Assembly (NCBI GenBank): GCA_947471745.1
Contig: CANJKZ010000020.1
Coordinates: 496,001-560,000 of the forward strand
DNA from: Closterium sp. Naga37s-1
Taxonomy: Eukaryota; Streptophyta; Zygnematophyceae; Desmidiales; Closteriaceae
Direction of reading: 5' to 3'
Length of the DNA: 64,000 bases
The notes beneath the pieces are model-generated. The model made no database searches. It saw only the letters and a program-made list of their open reading frames with translations, and was not told the origin of the DNA. Of this stretch, positions 33,701 to 42,660 are shown one piece after another; within the stretch, counting starts at the first letter, position 1, and each line of letters opens with the position of its first letter. The translations under genes and the position numbers were made by a program.

Positions 33701-33745
33701 CTTCTAGGTCTTGTGCCTGCTGGACCTCACTTGCTTACTTCTTGA
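27746..33745 (+). CDS. Cop-7 gag-pol polyprotein, intact, 1999 codons
   Basis: ATG at 27746 (MASPPVLAFDAEGRPVKFDTW) matches the start in Cop-5, Cop-8 and Cop-10. Gag has a helical core (residues about 1-210), a Gly-rich tract (about 255-345) and the clade zinc motif near residue 368 (C-X13-C-X3-H-X4-C). Protease DSGA lies near 509. Integrase has the zinc region (WHHRLGHPS, CLPCVEGR) near 652-700 and the catalytic triad near D721, D790 and E826 (DD35E). A repetitive linker (GAEPGGAE, then GVGAAAGA repeats) spans about 1005-1235. RT has YVDD near 1673. RNase H has its first Asp near 1843, with SSSCEAEIYA and YVDNKAAIAL following. No stop or frameshift is present and every catalytic motif I can check is retained. 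Confidence 0.97.
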   Translation: MASPPVLAFDAEGRPVKFDTWLDDLHLFLQLTAKEDISLYDHALGHATAPAATADSTARSQWQTRDAHARFAIRNSLPIDEREHFGQHKTAQALYAAVVARYSSPASAALGRLSLPYLFPDLASFHTVADLITHLRTSEARFRAAMPDEFLAKNPPPLWLTLYHLVTRLPDTLRAVRDHFLSRCPTELTIALLEKELLAAEASIVAVGASRGDPRTPFFEGCSPSPLLPSVASASAVDLLGAEKVGTASASSWRRSGKGKGGKGGGGDGGGGGGGGGGSGGGGGGAGGTSGSGGGGGGSGGGGGRGGGGGGGGGGRSGGRGGGGRGGGGGGGGRGGAGSGQGQQHTPSPQELREWYSQHGGGGGGLSCTYVIRTGDRAGQTCGRAHTTLRCFSRLDDAWRTQFPDATELPRWADLMKKNIDIYALDFDAILTAMYVMSTSGEGAQYLRVPPDPGIQTSEVAALGACEAAAPGTRVSATPGAGEAAALGASESTPPGTESTEALHTITLDSGASRCFFRDRTALEPLARPVAVSLADPSGGPVVATSSTVLPCPAVPSGTLSGLYLLSFSTNLVAGSALQDGGVHQFTPAYEHVTHCTCARTGRHLATFTRQPGSDLYTLTTESPQVAASASASGQLSAPCSCRSLAHETVLWHHRLGHPSVQRLCAMHKRYLVSGLPRVLPPLPPSPAPPCLPCVEGRQRAAPHSSSFPPTTAPLQTLHMDVWGPARVRGQGQERYFLIVVDDYSRYTTVFPLRTKGEVPDVLIPWIRTSRLQLSERFHSDFPVLRLHSDRGGEFSSDLLAAYCAEHGIRQSFTLPASPQQNGVAERRIGLVMEVARTSLIHAAAPHFLWPFAVRYAAHQLNLWPRVSLPETSPTLRWTGEVGDASRFRVWGSRAFVRDTSADKLSSRAVPCVFLGFVPDASGWQFYHATSRRVLPSQDVTFDESVPYYRLFPYRTAQLPPPPLFLAPGAAVVDPLPPQGAAPSGVSQVDPVEPVEVAVDSRPARGAEPERAEPERAEPGGAEPGGAEPGVAESGGAEPWGTESGGAESGSAESGGAESGGAASGGAEPGSATPGGALSSQQLREWYLQYCSLRRGASGARRVARAGASASPPRRELPSPQRLREWYARRCSLRSGAPSVADPGVGAAAGAADPGVGAATGAVDPDVGAAAGATDPGVGAAAGAEDPGVGAAAGAADPGVGAAAGAEDPGVGAAAGATDPGVGAAAGAADPGVGVSAGSGDAARPRPYFVPLLQQVLGQPPPSLACPPSVQSQSQLPSASPLPGPAPYTGPTGGLTERREPESRPPSPESRRASPVRAAHTGRRVPRQRPPAVPGTHQMALRPSTAPQRVPLPSPPASSLPALADPESDSLRATSPTVTRLLATVVTDPSFESTAASALVAELVDFAATCRLDYAASLVAESESVCPPSVGGECALGTDVLEDRQEEFECFAAALPHLVSMLVAPEGDPDAPDIPTPRSCAEAMEGPYSSQWQSAMDAEMASWKSTGTYVDEVPPPGANIVSGMWIFRVKRPPGSPPVFKARYVARGFSQREGVDFFQTFSPTPKMTTLWVLLHVAAQRDYELHSLDFSTAFLQGSLHEEIWLRRPPGFTGSFPPGTQWSLRRPVYGLRQAPREWHDTLRTTLAALWFAPSTADSSLFLRTDTSLPPFYILVYVDDLVFATADTAALAHVKSELQKRHTCTDLGELTSYLGLRITRDRARRTITLTQSHMVQQVLQRFRFTYSSPQPTPLPTGHSLSALPSDESVEPSGPYPELVGCLMYLMTCTRPDLAYPLSILARYVAPGRHRKEHMDAAKRVLRYLCSTSGMGLVLGGRDRVVLTGHSDASWADDQATQRSSQGYTFSLGSGSVSWRSTRSSSVLSSSCEAEIYATAMAAQELRWLTYLLTDLGERPRSPPVLYVDNKAAIALCEEHRLEHRTKHIALRYFLARELQQRGQLRLRYVATRANTADVFTKALQPCDHQRFCTLLGLVPAGPHLLTS

Positions 33746-33945
33746 CTCTGCTTGTACTGTGATCTCTATATATATACCTGCATGCTTACACTTGCTAGGT
33801 TGTGATCACTGTACCTCTTGTTATATTATCAAACTGCATGTGAACTGGTCTTGTGACCGCTTGCTTGTGCTCGGAATTTGTGTGGTATCCTTGAGATCCA
33901 CCCTGAGCTTGTTTTGCTTTGACTGGTCTTGTGACCCCTTGCTCT

Positions 33946-33968
33946 CCCCCACTTCGCCTATGGGGGTG
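33946..33968 (+). promoter_or_regulatory. Cop-7 polypurine tract inside a C/G hairpin
   Basis: CCCCCA (33946-33951) and TGGGGG (33961-33966) are inverted repeats with a 9-nt loop, ending 2 bp before the 3' LTR. The G run is the expected plus-strand primer region. The same arrangement at the same distance occurs in Cop-1, Cop-4 and Cop-10. Confidence 0.7.
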
Positions 33969-34096
33969 TGTCAAACATTATATTTGTGATATTTGTGTAG
34001 GCTATAGTGGGTTAGCCTATAGGGGGTTCACAACTCCAGGGTTTCATATTTGTACTCTCACTTCTTTCTAGTCAAGACACTTCTCTCATTCTAACA
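33969..34096 (+). repeat. 3' LTR of Cop-7 (128 bp)
   Basis: Identical to 26803-26930 except one base. It is followed by the target duplication agtgt and then by Cop-6 RT sequence. Confidence 0.97.
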
Positions 34097-34811
34097 AGTG
34101 TTACTCGCTATCAGCAACTCCTTGGTAGTCTTCTATTCGCAGCTGTGACCTGTTGTCCGGATTTGGCCTATTCGGCTAGCCAACTTGCTCAATTTCTTAA
34201 GCGACCTTAAGGAGAGAACCTGAGGGAACTGGAAGCAGCAATCTCCTATTTCGTATCTACGTCTACTGTCGGACTCATGTATCACAAATCGCCGAAGTCC
34301 CCGCTCTCTCTACTTGACTGTGTAGGCGCAGATTACGCGGGTGATACTGCAAACAGACGCTCACGTACGACCTATATTTTTCGCCTTGAGCCTGTTGGTA
34401 CAATCTCCTAGCAGTCGTGCAAGCAGGAGCTGATTGCACTCTCATCAGCTGAGGCAGAGTTCATAGCTGCCTGCACCGCTACGAAGGAAGGTCTTTACCT
34501 TCGCAAATTGCTTAGCAAAGCATAGTTACTGGACCTATCACGGTTTCAGCTCTTCAGCGACAATCTGTCCGCAATCCGCATTGCGAACATTCCGGGGTTC
34601 ACCAATCGAACCAAGCATACGGTATATCGCTTCGATACTTTTTTCGCCGAGGACGAAATCGAGCAAGGCAAGTTACAGCTCGGTTACCGTCCGACGAGCG
34701 AAATGGCCGCGGACTTCTTGACCAAGCGTCTGCCGCGTCCGAAATATCAGTATTGCATAATGCTGAATGGACTTACCATCGACAACATCGAACTCCAGAA
34801 TTGCAGGGGAG
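34097..34811 (+). pseudogene. Cop-6 pol C-terminal part (RT end, RNase H)
   Basis: Reading resumes TRYQQLLGSLLFAAVTCCPDL, then TAA (KRP-stop-GEN). RNase H shows CVGADYAGDTANRRS, a TAG where Trp is usual before QSCKQE, SSAEAEFIAA, FSDNLSAIRIA and ADFLTKRLPRPK. It ends at the purine tract before the 3' LTR. Confidence 0.88.
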
Positions 34812-35193
34812 TGTTGGGAAAACAATTTTGACTTACGAAATTCAGTAGTTCGATAGTATAAACGCTACAGTATCATAGTAGTATCATTATATGTGCATGT
34901 TGCTGTAGCAGGTGTCCTTTCGTGTGAGTTACATGTAGTAGTGCGAACAGTCTCGCGACTGTTCGCGTGACACATGATTATACCGCTTCATAGAGTCGAC
35001 TCGAAACTTAGCCCGCTTCATGAACAAGTACATCTCTGAATAGGTAATTTCCTAGACTATAAATCTCATGTTCCTTTTCTTTATTATCAATTAGTGTTCT
35101 CACATTTGACTAGCACAGTAATTCAAGTCTACCGCTGCATAAAATACCAGGACTAAACTCTAAAAGATCCTAAGGCATTTTCTTAGCCCAACA
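34812..35193 (+). repeat. 3' LTR of Cop-6 (382 bp)
   Basis: It starts TGTTGGGAAAAC and ends CCCAACA. It is preceded by ttgcaggggag and followed by the target duplication tgatc at 35194-35198. Confidence 0.92.
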
Positions 35194-35198
35194 TGATC

Positions 35199-35328
35199 GA
35201 AACAAAATCTTGTTCTTAGCATTCTCGATTCAGTGATATTGCAAGATCCGAATAAAATTTTAGGATTTCAGCATAAGCGGTTAAAAGAGGCACGCCCTAA
35301 ATGTTTGCTCACTGTTACGAGTGCAATT
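35199..35328. other. Unassigned sequence between Cop-6 and Cop-8
   Basis: An AT-richer 130 bp with no ORF. A 13-bp string (35313-35325, tgttacgagtgca) equals the inner edge of the Gyp-1 LTR at 59222-59234, so part of it may be an older Gypsy LTR. Confidence 0.4.
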
Positions 35329-35460
35329 TGTCAAACTATTATGTTGTGTGTGTTGTGTAGGTTGTAGTGGGGTAGCCCATACGAGGTACAACCTAATTAG
35401 GGTTAGTACTTGTACCACATTTCTGTTCAATGCATTCACTCTCGTTCAGTATTCTTGACA
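35329..35460 (+). repeat. 5' LTR of Cop-8 (132 bp)
   Basis: It runs from TGTCAAACTATT to ATTCTTGACA, followed by the degenerate primer site TAGTTTCAGAGC (35461-35472, ten of twelve bases of TGGTATCAGAGC). The 3' partner is missing because Cop-8 is truncated at about 47769. Confidence 0.85.
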
Positions 35461-35511
35461 TAGTTTCAGAGCAGGTCCTGTCCCAGGACCGTTTTTTTTT
35501 TAGGGCCCACC
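35461..35511 (+). promoter_or_regulatory. Cop-8 primer site, hairpin and GGGCCCACC box
   Basis: After the primer site, GGTCCTG (35474-35480) pairs with CAGGACC (35484-35490) across a 3-nt loop. GGGCCCACC follows at 35503-35511. The layout matches Cop-7 but the stem sequence differs. Confidence 0.75.
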
Positions 35512-35559
35512 AAATAGTTCCCTGCTTGTAGCGCTACCCCACCAGTTGCTTTGCCCTGC

Positions 35560-35910
35560 CCTGCCCGTCGCGCCGACCTGCTGGCAGCGCGCTGCCCTGT
35601 TCTGCCCGTCGCGCTGCTCTGCTAGCGCCGCGCCGCCCTACCCTGCTCGCGCGCCGCCCTGCTGGCCGCCGCGCCGCCCTGCCCTGCCCGCGCGCCGCTT
35701 GCAGCCGTGCCGCCCTGCCCTGCCCGCGCGCCGCTCGCCGCCGCGCCGCCCTGCCCTGCCCGCGCGCCGCTCACCGCCGCGCCGCCCTGCCCTGCCCGCG
35801 CACCGCTCGCCGCCGCGCCGCCCGCCGCCGCGCCGCCCTGCCCTGCCCGCTCGCTGCCGCGCCGCCCTGCCCTGCCCGCTCGCCGCCGCGCCGCCCTGCC
35901 CTGCCCGCGC
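35560..35910 (+). repeat. Cop-8 leader, GC-rich tandem repeat (left half)
   Basis: Imperfect units based on gccgccctgccctgcccgcg. The array was split by Cop-9 at cgcgc and continues at 42661. There is no supported gene. Confidence 0.9.
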
Positions 35911-36041
35911 TGTCAACATATATTTTATATGTGTTTTTTAGGTTAGTCTAGGTGTTACATTTCTACTTACTTGCATGATTAGGGTTTGCTATATCTAGGG
36001 TTGTACTTCACATTTTCTATCAATTCATTCTTATCGTAACA
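35911..36041 (+). repeat. 5' LTR of Cop-9 (131 bp)
   Basis: It runs from TGTCAACATAT to TTATCGTAACA and is identical by eye to 42530-42660. Confidence 0.96.
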
Positions 36042-37228
36042 TGGTATAGAGCTAGGTTTCCCTTAGGCGATTTTTCCCCTAGGCGATTTTTCCCTTAGGC
36101 GAAATTTCTCTCGATAGTCTATGGGCCCACCACCCGCGCGCCTCGTAGCGACCCATAGCCCGAAGCGCCCTGCCCCGTAGAGCCCGAGTAGGTCGCGCCC
36201 CCCGTCGACATCGCGCGTCACCCGTTTCTGCCCTGTGCCCCACCCGTTTTTTGCCGAGCGTCACTCGGTTTTTAGCCCCGCGCCCCACTCGTTTTACCCC
36301 GCGTGTTGCCCCCCAGTCCTCTAGCGCGCAGCAGACGAACGCACGTAGCTGCGCGCGCAGCCTTAGTCGCACCCGCAGCTCCGCGCTAGTACGTCGTAGC
36401 CGCGCGCACGTGCAGCCCACCGTCGTAACCGGCCCCCAGACCTGAAATCCCCCTCAGAACCGCACAGAACCGCCGCCTTAACAGCTTCCCCACCTGAAAA
36501 CCGCCGCCCCAGACCTGACAACCGCCGCCCCACCTGGAAACCTGCTGCCCCACCCGTTCCAGGCACCTCACCCGGAATCAGCTGCCCCACCCAGTCCTCT
36601 CCACCGCATTGAACATCACAGAACCGCACAGTACTGCACATAACCGCACAGAATTGCACAGAACCGCCGCCTCACCCGTAGCCCGCTGCCTTAACAGCTT
36701 CCCCACCTGAAACCTGCCTCCCCACGATCTACCACACCCGCCGTCAGTAGCCCCAGCCGATTACACTGCCGCCAGCTACACCAGCAGCAGCATAGGCTGC
36801 CCCCAGCGCACCAGCAGCAACGTAGGCTGCCCCCAGCAGAACCAGCAGAACCAGCAGAACCAGCAGAACCAGCAGAACCAGCAGCAGCATAGGCTGCCCC
36901 CAGCGCACCAGCAGCAGCGTAGGCTGCCCCCAGCAGAACCAGAAGCGGCATAGGCTGCCACCAGCGCACCAGCAGCAGCAGCATAGGCTGCCCCCAGCGA
37001 ACCAGCAGCAGCATAGGCTGCCCCCAGCGCACCAGCAGCAGTTTAGGCTACCGCCAGCGCACCAGCAGCAGCTTAGGCAACTGCCAGCGCACTAGCAGCA
37101 GCATTGGCTGCCCCCTGGAGAACCAGTAGCAGCCTAGGCTGCCTCTCCAGAAGCAGCACAGGCTGCCCCCAGCGCACCAGCAGCAGCTTAGGCTGCCCCC
37201 AGCAGAACCAGCAGCAGCATAGGCTCAC
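36042..37228 (+). repeat. Cop-9 leader and degenerate Gln-rich repeat region
   Basis: The left part is GC-rich with no gene. About 36775-37220 is a tandem array of cagcagcagcataggctgcc-like units, which in one frame reads as Gln/Pro-rich peptide resembling the Gln-rich gag tract of Cop-5, but with stops. No gag core of the MASP...WLDDLHLF type is found anywhere in this element. Confidence 0.8.
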
Positions 37229-39612
37229 ATGGCATGTACTAGGGTTCTACAGCAGCAGGGCCAGCCGCAGCACTCCCGTCAGTGGGGGCCTGCGGGTCCA
37301 AAGTGTGGCGCCCCCAGCAGTGGCTCAGCTAGCAGTGGGCGAGACGTCGGCCCCTGCGGGTACCGGGCCCTGACAGGCCCTGGTGCTGGCACTACCTGCT
37401 GGAGTCCTGACCACACTGCGTCCAGCTGCTACCGTCGACTCGACGACCTCCACCGTGAGCGTTTTGGTCCTCACGCTATTACACCGCACTGGCCTTCGCG
37501 CCTTCGCCAGCGCACTACTGCACCAGTTGAGTCTCACCTGCCTGGTCTAGGACCCTTTCCGGCTGCACGAGTAGAGACCTGTGTTTCCAGTCTTGGTGCG
37601 TGTGTTGTTTCCAGTCCCGGCGCCTCTGAGGGTCTTTGTGTAGAAGCTGCAGCTACCACTAGTCTAGCACTAGCCTTTGTAGCTGGTTCGGGTGCGACCC
37701 CACAGACTGCACAGCTTTCCTTCACCCTAGATTCTGGAGCGTCCAGCTGTTTCTTTCGCGACTGTACCGACCTCACACCACTGCGCACTCCAGTCACTGT
37801 CGCCTTGGCTGACCCCTCTGTGGGACGTGTAGTTGCTAGCAGCACCACCACTCTTCCGTGTCCGGCGGCTCCCTCAGGTTTTCTTACAGGTTACTACACC
37901 CCCCTCGTTCTCTAGGAACCTGGTGGGTGTCAGTCACCTTCACGACCTAGGCGTAGTCACTACTTTCCCACTGGACGAGCCTGTTGCCTCCTGCACTGTC
38001 GGTGCCACTGGGGCGCCCCTGGCCACATTCCACAGAGAGCCGGGATCTGGTCTGTACTCACTACACACTGGGTCCCACCACACTGAGTCGGGTCAGGTCA
38101 GGTCAGGTCAGGTAGCTGCTGTGTCGTGTGACTGTCGGTCCCTCACCCACCCGTCGGTCCTCTGGCACCACCGTCTAGGTCACCCGTCGTTCCCGCGTCT
38201 CAGTAGGATGGCACGTTACCGTCTGGTCTCAGGTCTCCCAGGGTCGCTTGCACCGCTTCCCCGCTCGCCTGCGCCGCTGTGCACTCCTTGCGTCGAGGGT
38301 CGGCAGCGCGCTGCCCCTCACTCCTCCTCGTTCCCCCCCACCACGGCTCCCTTCGAGACCCTGCACTTGGACGTCTGGGGCCCCTCTCCGGTCCTTGGCC
38401 CACGTCAGGAGCGCTACTTCTTGATTGTGGTGGACGACTACTCCCGCTACACCACGGTTTTCCCCTTGCGACGGAAGGCCGACGTGCCTACCGTCCTCGA
38501 GCCGTGGCTACTAGCGTGGGGTGGCGCCCAGGGCCTGTGTGGGCTTCGCCTACACTCGGACCGTGGTGGTGAGTTTTCTTCCACTCGCCTGGAGACGTTC
38601 TGTCAGGGTCGGGGGATCATCCAGTCTTACACGCTACCAGCATCACCGCAGCAGAACGGGGTAGCCGAGCGACGCATCGGCCTGGTCATGGAGGTTGCCC
38701 GGACCTCCATGTGCCATGCCGGTGCCCCCCAGTTCTTGTGGCCCCAGGCAGTCCGCTACGCCGCGCACCAGCTGAACCTGTGGCCCAGTGACGCACGGCC
38801 AAGGGTGACGCCGGTCTCCCTTTGGACAGGTTCTCCGGGCGTAGCAGCTGACTTCCGCGTCTGGGGTTGTCTGGCTCACGTTCGCGCCCCTGGCGCGAAC
38901 AAGTTGTCTCCGCGCACTCGTGCCTGCGTCTTTCTTGGCTTCCCTTTGGACGCCTCCGGCTGGGTGTTCTACGACCCGGTCACCTACCAGTTCTTCGCTT
39001 CGCAGGACGTCACGTTCGACGAGTCTGTCTGTTACTACAGGAGTCGCCCCCACCGAGGTACTGAGGCCTTTTCCCCCCCGCTGTTCCTCACCCTTGAGCC
39101 CCCACCAGTCGCCCCGGTAGCCCCCCCCCCTTCGCGTCCTGCCCCGTCAGGTGTGTCGCACGTCACTCCGCAGTCTTCCCCCCCGTAGCGTCCAGTCCCT
39201 GTCGTGTCTGGGGGTGCGGGAGGTGCAGTTGCGGAGGGTGAGGGTACTGGGGCTGCAGGAGCTGGTGGTGTCGGCTCTGGGGGTGCAGGGGTTGTGGGCG
39301 TGGAGGTCACTCCTGTGGAGGACACGGCAGCCTCGACTCGGCGGCCTCGCCCTGCCTCACCCCAGGCTTCCCGTCCGTCCCGCAGTTTCCTCCTCCTTCT
39401 TCTCTGCGGTCGGTTGCTGCGGAGCCTGGGGGTGTTCCTGCGGGAGGTACTGGAGGCCCCGGAGGTGTCGGTGGTGGAGGTGCTGGTTCTGGGGGTGCTG
39501 GAGCTGGAGGCACTGGCACTGTGGCGCCTACACCGCGCACTGTACGTTTCCTGACCCGTGAGCAGCGTCTCCTCCGGTTGGAGAGGGAGGAGCGTGAGCG
39601 ATTTGAGAGGGC

Positions 39613-39709
<97 letters not shown>

Positions 39710-42316
39710 AAGCAGCAGCAGGAGAGAGTAGAGGAGGAGTCACAGCAGCAGCACGAGAGGGTAGCGCAGGAGTCCCGGTCGCAGCAGCGGGTGCAGCTGC
39801 AGCCGCAGCAGGAGAGGGTAGAGGAGGAGTCACGGCCGCACCAGGAGAGGGTAGAGCAGGAGTCCCGCCCGCAGCAGCAGGTGCAGTTACAGACACAGCA
39901 GGAGAGAGTAGAGGAGCAGTCACGGCCGCACCAGGAGAGGGTAGAGCAGGAGTCCCACCCGCAGCAGCAGGTGCAGTTACAGACGCAGCAGGAGAGAGTA
40001 GAGGAGGAGTCACGGCAGCAGCAGGAGAGGGTAGCGCAGGCGTCCCGGTCGCAGCAGCGGGTACAGCTGCAGCCGCAGCAGGAGAGGGCAGAGGCGGAGC
40101 CACAGGAGCAGCAGCAGGGGCCGGTACCGTCGCAGCAGACGCCAGAGGAGGCGGAGCAGCAGCGACTGCGACTACGCGACCTCCCCGACCCAGCACCTGC
40201 ACGCTTTGTTCGTGGTCCCCTACCGTCCCCTCCTGTTCCACCAGTTGAGTCCCTTTCCTCCTCCCAGTGGACTCGTCGTCCTCCCCTCAGTCGTGCTGTG
40301 TCTCCACAGCCCCGTCGGTCCCGTTACCGTGCAGACGGTCCGTTTCACCTTGTTCTCCGCTCTCGTGTTCCACCTCCTCCTGTCCTTCCACAGCCCCCTG
40401 AGTCGTCCCTCACTGTGCTTCACGACCCGTTGTCCGACTACCTCCGTGCCTCCCGTCCTGTCGTCTCCCGTGTTTTGTCCGCGTTGGTCACTCACCCGAC
40501 TGCACCTCTGTCGTCTGTCTCAGCACTTGTTACCACTGTCTCTGGCTTTGCCTCTTCCCACCGCCTTGACTACGCCGCTCACTTGGTGAGTGGCCCTGCA
40601 CGTTCTCCGTCCTCTGGGGGTGCTCCTGTCTTTCCCCTGGAGGTCGTAGAGGACAGGCAGTTCGAGCTTGGTTTCCTTGCGGCCGCTGTTCCTCATCTCT
40701 GCGCCATGCTGCTTGCCCCTGAGGGGGATCCAGACGCCCTTGACATCCCGATCCCTCGCACTCACGCCGAGGCGGTCTCGGGACCCTGGGCTTCGTACTG
40801 GATAGCAGCTGAGGAGGCAGAGATGGCATCTTATAGGTCCACAGGCACTTACGTCGACGCAGTCCCACCACCTGGGACGAATGTCGTCAGTGGCCGATGG
40901 CTCTACAAGGTGAAGCGGCCGCCTGGATCACCACCTGTATTCAAGGCGCGCTATGTTGCGAGAGGCTTCAGTCAGCGAGAGGGGGTGGACTTCTTCCAGA
41001 CCTTCGCTCCCACCCCGAAGATGAGTACTCTTCGGGTGTTGCTGCATATTGCAGCCCAGCGCGACTACGAGTTGCACTCCTTGGACTTTTCCACCGCGTT
41101 CCTTCAGGGGAGCCTGCACGAGCAGATCTGGCTGCGTCGCCCGCCTGGCTTCACTGGCTCTTTCCCACCTGGGACCCAGTGGCAGCTGCGTCGACCAGTC
41201 TACGGCCTGCGTCAGGCCCCACGTGAGTGGCACGACACACTTCGCTCGACCCTTGCAGCTCTTGACTTCTTTCCGTCGTCTGCTGACCCGTCACTGTTCG
41301 TTCGCCGTGGCTCGACCCCGTTCTTTGTCCTGGTCTACGTCGACGACCTAGTGTTCGCCACTCCCGACCGACGCGCGCTGGCCTCCGTGAAGGAGGAACT
41401 GCAGAGGAGACACACTTGCACTGACCTTGGTGAGCTGCAGCACTACCTTGGCCTGCAGATCACCAGGGACAGGGCAGCTCGCACCATTACGCTAACTCAG
41501 TCGCATATGGTCGAGCAGATCCTCACGCGGTTTCGCTTCCCGTTCTCCAAGGTACAGCTCACCCCTCTTGGTGTGGATCATGGGCTCACGGCTCCACCTT
41601 CGGACGAGTCATTTGAGTCCAGTGGTCCATATCCTGAGCTGGTGGGTTGTCTCATGTACCTGATGACCTGTACTCGCCCAGACCTAGCTTACCCTCTTAG
41701 CGTCCTTGCGCGCTTTGTTGCGCCTAGGAGACACCGACCTTCCCACTGGTACGCTGCTAAGAGGGTGGCGAAGTATGTGGCGAGTACATCAGGCATGGGA
41801 CTTGTCCTTGGAGGGAAGCAGCCAGTTACACTCACAGGTTACTCGGACTCGTCGTGGGCCGACGACGCGGAGACGCGTCGGTCTACACAGGGGTACTCCT
41901 TTAGCCTCGGGGCAGGTGCTGTTTCGTGGCGGTCGACTCGGGCGTCGTCCGTCGCCGGTTCCAGCTGTGAGGCAGAGGTGTACGCTGCGGCCATGGCCGC
42001 TCAGGAGCTTCGCTGGCTGTCTTTCCTTCTCACCGACCTTGGTGAGCGGCCTCGCTCTCCCCCAGTCTTGTTCGCCGACAACAGGTCTGCTGTCCTGTTG
42101 TGTGAGGAGCCCCGACTGGTTGGGAAGGCGAAGCACATCCAGCTTCGTTACTTCCTTTTGCGTGAGTTGCAGCAGCGTGGACAGGCACTCGTTCGACGTG
42201 TGGTCTCTGAGGCCAACACGGCAGATATCTTCACCAAGGCGTTGCCGCCTTGTGACCACCAGCGTTTCTGCACCCAGCTTGGCCTTGTGCCTGCCCGTCC
42301 TCACTTGCTTGCTTAG
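37229..42316 (+). pseudogene. Cop-9 gag tail and pol, interrupted
   Basis: ATG at 37229 opens a frame holding only the gag tail with the clade zinc motif (C-X13-C-X4-H-X4-C near 37363-37430) and protease (LDSGASSCFF). One extra C in the run near 37900 moves the frame. The integrase (WHHRLGHPS, CTPCVEGR, LDVWGPSP, HSDRGGEF, QQNGVAERR) is then open to TAG at 39186-39188. Another shift in the linker near 39370 leads to the frame 39521-42316. That frame holds a poly-Gln tract, QERVEEES-type repeats, RT (YVDDLVFAT) and RNase H (GYSDSSWADD, SSCEAEVYA, FADNRSAV). RT-RNase H itself is intact over about 930 codons. Confidence 0.88.
39617..39708 (+). repeat. CAG microsatellite coding poly-Gln in the Cop-9 linker
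   Basis: About 30 consecutive CAG codons, ending cagcaaaagcag. Downstream, to about 40130, are longer repeats encoding QERVEEESRPH-like units. The tract lies between integrase and RT. Confidence 0.95.
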
Positions 42317-42529
42317 AGATGCCTTGTCCTGCATGTCTTGTACTCTTGCATCTCTTAATATTTGCTATATATCTGCATGTGGACTGGCCTTGTGGCCCCT
42401 TGCTTGCTCTCGGAGTGTGTGGTGACTTTGAGCTCCACCCTGAGATTTGTCTTGTTCTTGTGGACTGGTCTTGTGACCGTTGCTTGCTCTTGTTTCTACA
42501 GGACTTCCGTCACCTAGACTATGGGGGTG

Positions 42530-42660
42530 TGTCAACATATATTTTATATGTGTTTTTTAGGTTAGTCTAGGTGTTACATTTCTACTTACTTGCATGATTA
42601 GGGTTTGCTATATCTAGGGTTGTACTTCACATTTTCTATCAATTCATTCTTATCGTAACA
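42530..42660 (+). repeat. 3' LTR of Cop-9 (131 bp)
   Basis: It is preceded by the purine tract tatgggggtg and followed by the target duplication cgcgc. No difference from the 5' LTR was found by eye. Confidence 0.96.

Larger units (their letters stand above)
26803..34096 (+). mobile_element. Cop-7: young, structurally intact Copia element
   Basis: The 128-bp LTRs (26803-26930, 33969-34096) differ at a single base (c/t at 26817). The target duplication is agtgt (26798-26802 and 34097-34101), and removing the element restores the Cop-6 RT frame. It has a primer site after the 5' LTR, a polypurine tract before the 3' LTR, and one uninterrupted 1999-codon gag-pol frame. It is the best candidate for an autonomous, recently active element in the window. 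Confidence 0.97.
18912..35193 (+). mobile_element. Cop-6: old Copia element with two nested insertions
   Basis: LTRs at 18912-19287 and 34812-35193 begin TGTTGGGAAA. The 5-bp duplication tgatc is present at 18907-18911 and 35194-35198. The initiator-Met-like primer site TGGCATGAGAGC follows the 5' LTR, and the purine tract ttgcaggggag precedes the 3' LTR. The gag-pol remnant is split at 21106-23961 by a pogo-like transposon and at 26803-34096 by Cop-7. Many stops show that it is dead. The proteins and LTRs belong to a lineage distinct from the short-LTR clade. Confidence 0.95.
35911..42660 (+). mobile_element. Cop-9: very young but gag-deficient Copia element
   Basis: The 131-bp LTRs (35911-36041 and 42530-42660) look identical. 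The target duplication cgcgc is at 35906-35910 and 42661-42665, within the Cop-8 leader. The primer site is TGGTATAGAGC (36042 on) and GGGCCCACC lies at 36123-36131. The internal region lacks the gag N-terminal core and its pol is interrupted, yet the copy moved recently. Confidence 0.96.

Noticed and set aside
35199-35328. Gypsy LTR remnant next to Cop-8
   Set aside because: Only 13 bp match the Gyp-1 LTR edge; this is too short to annotate as an LTR without another copy.
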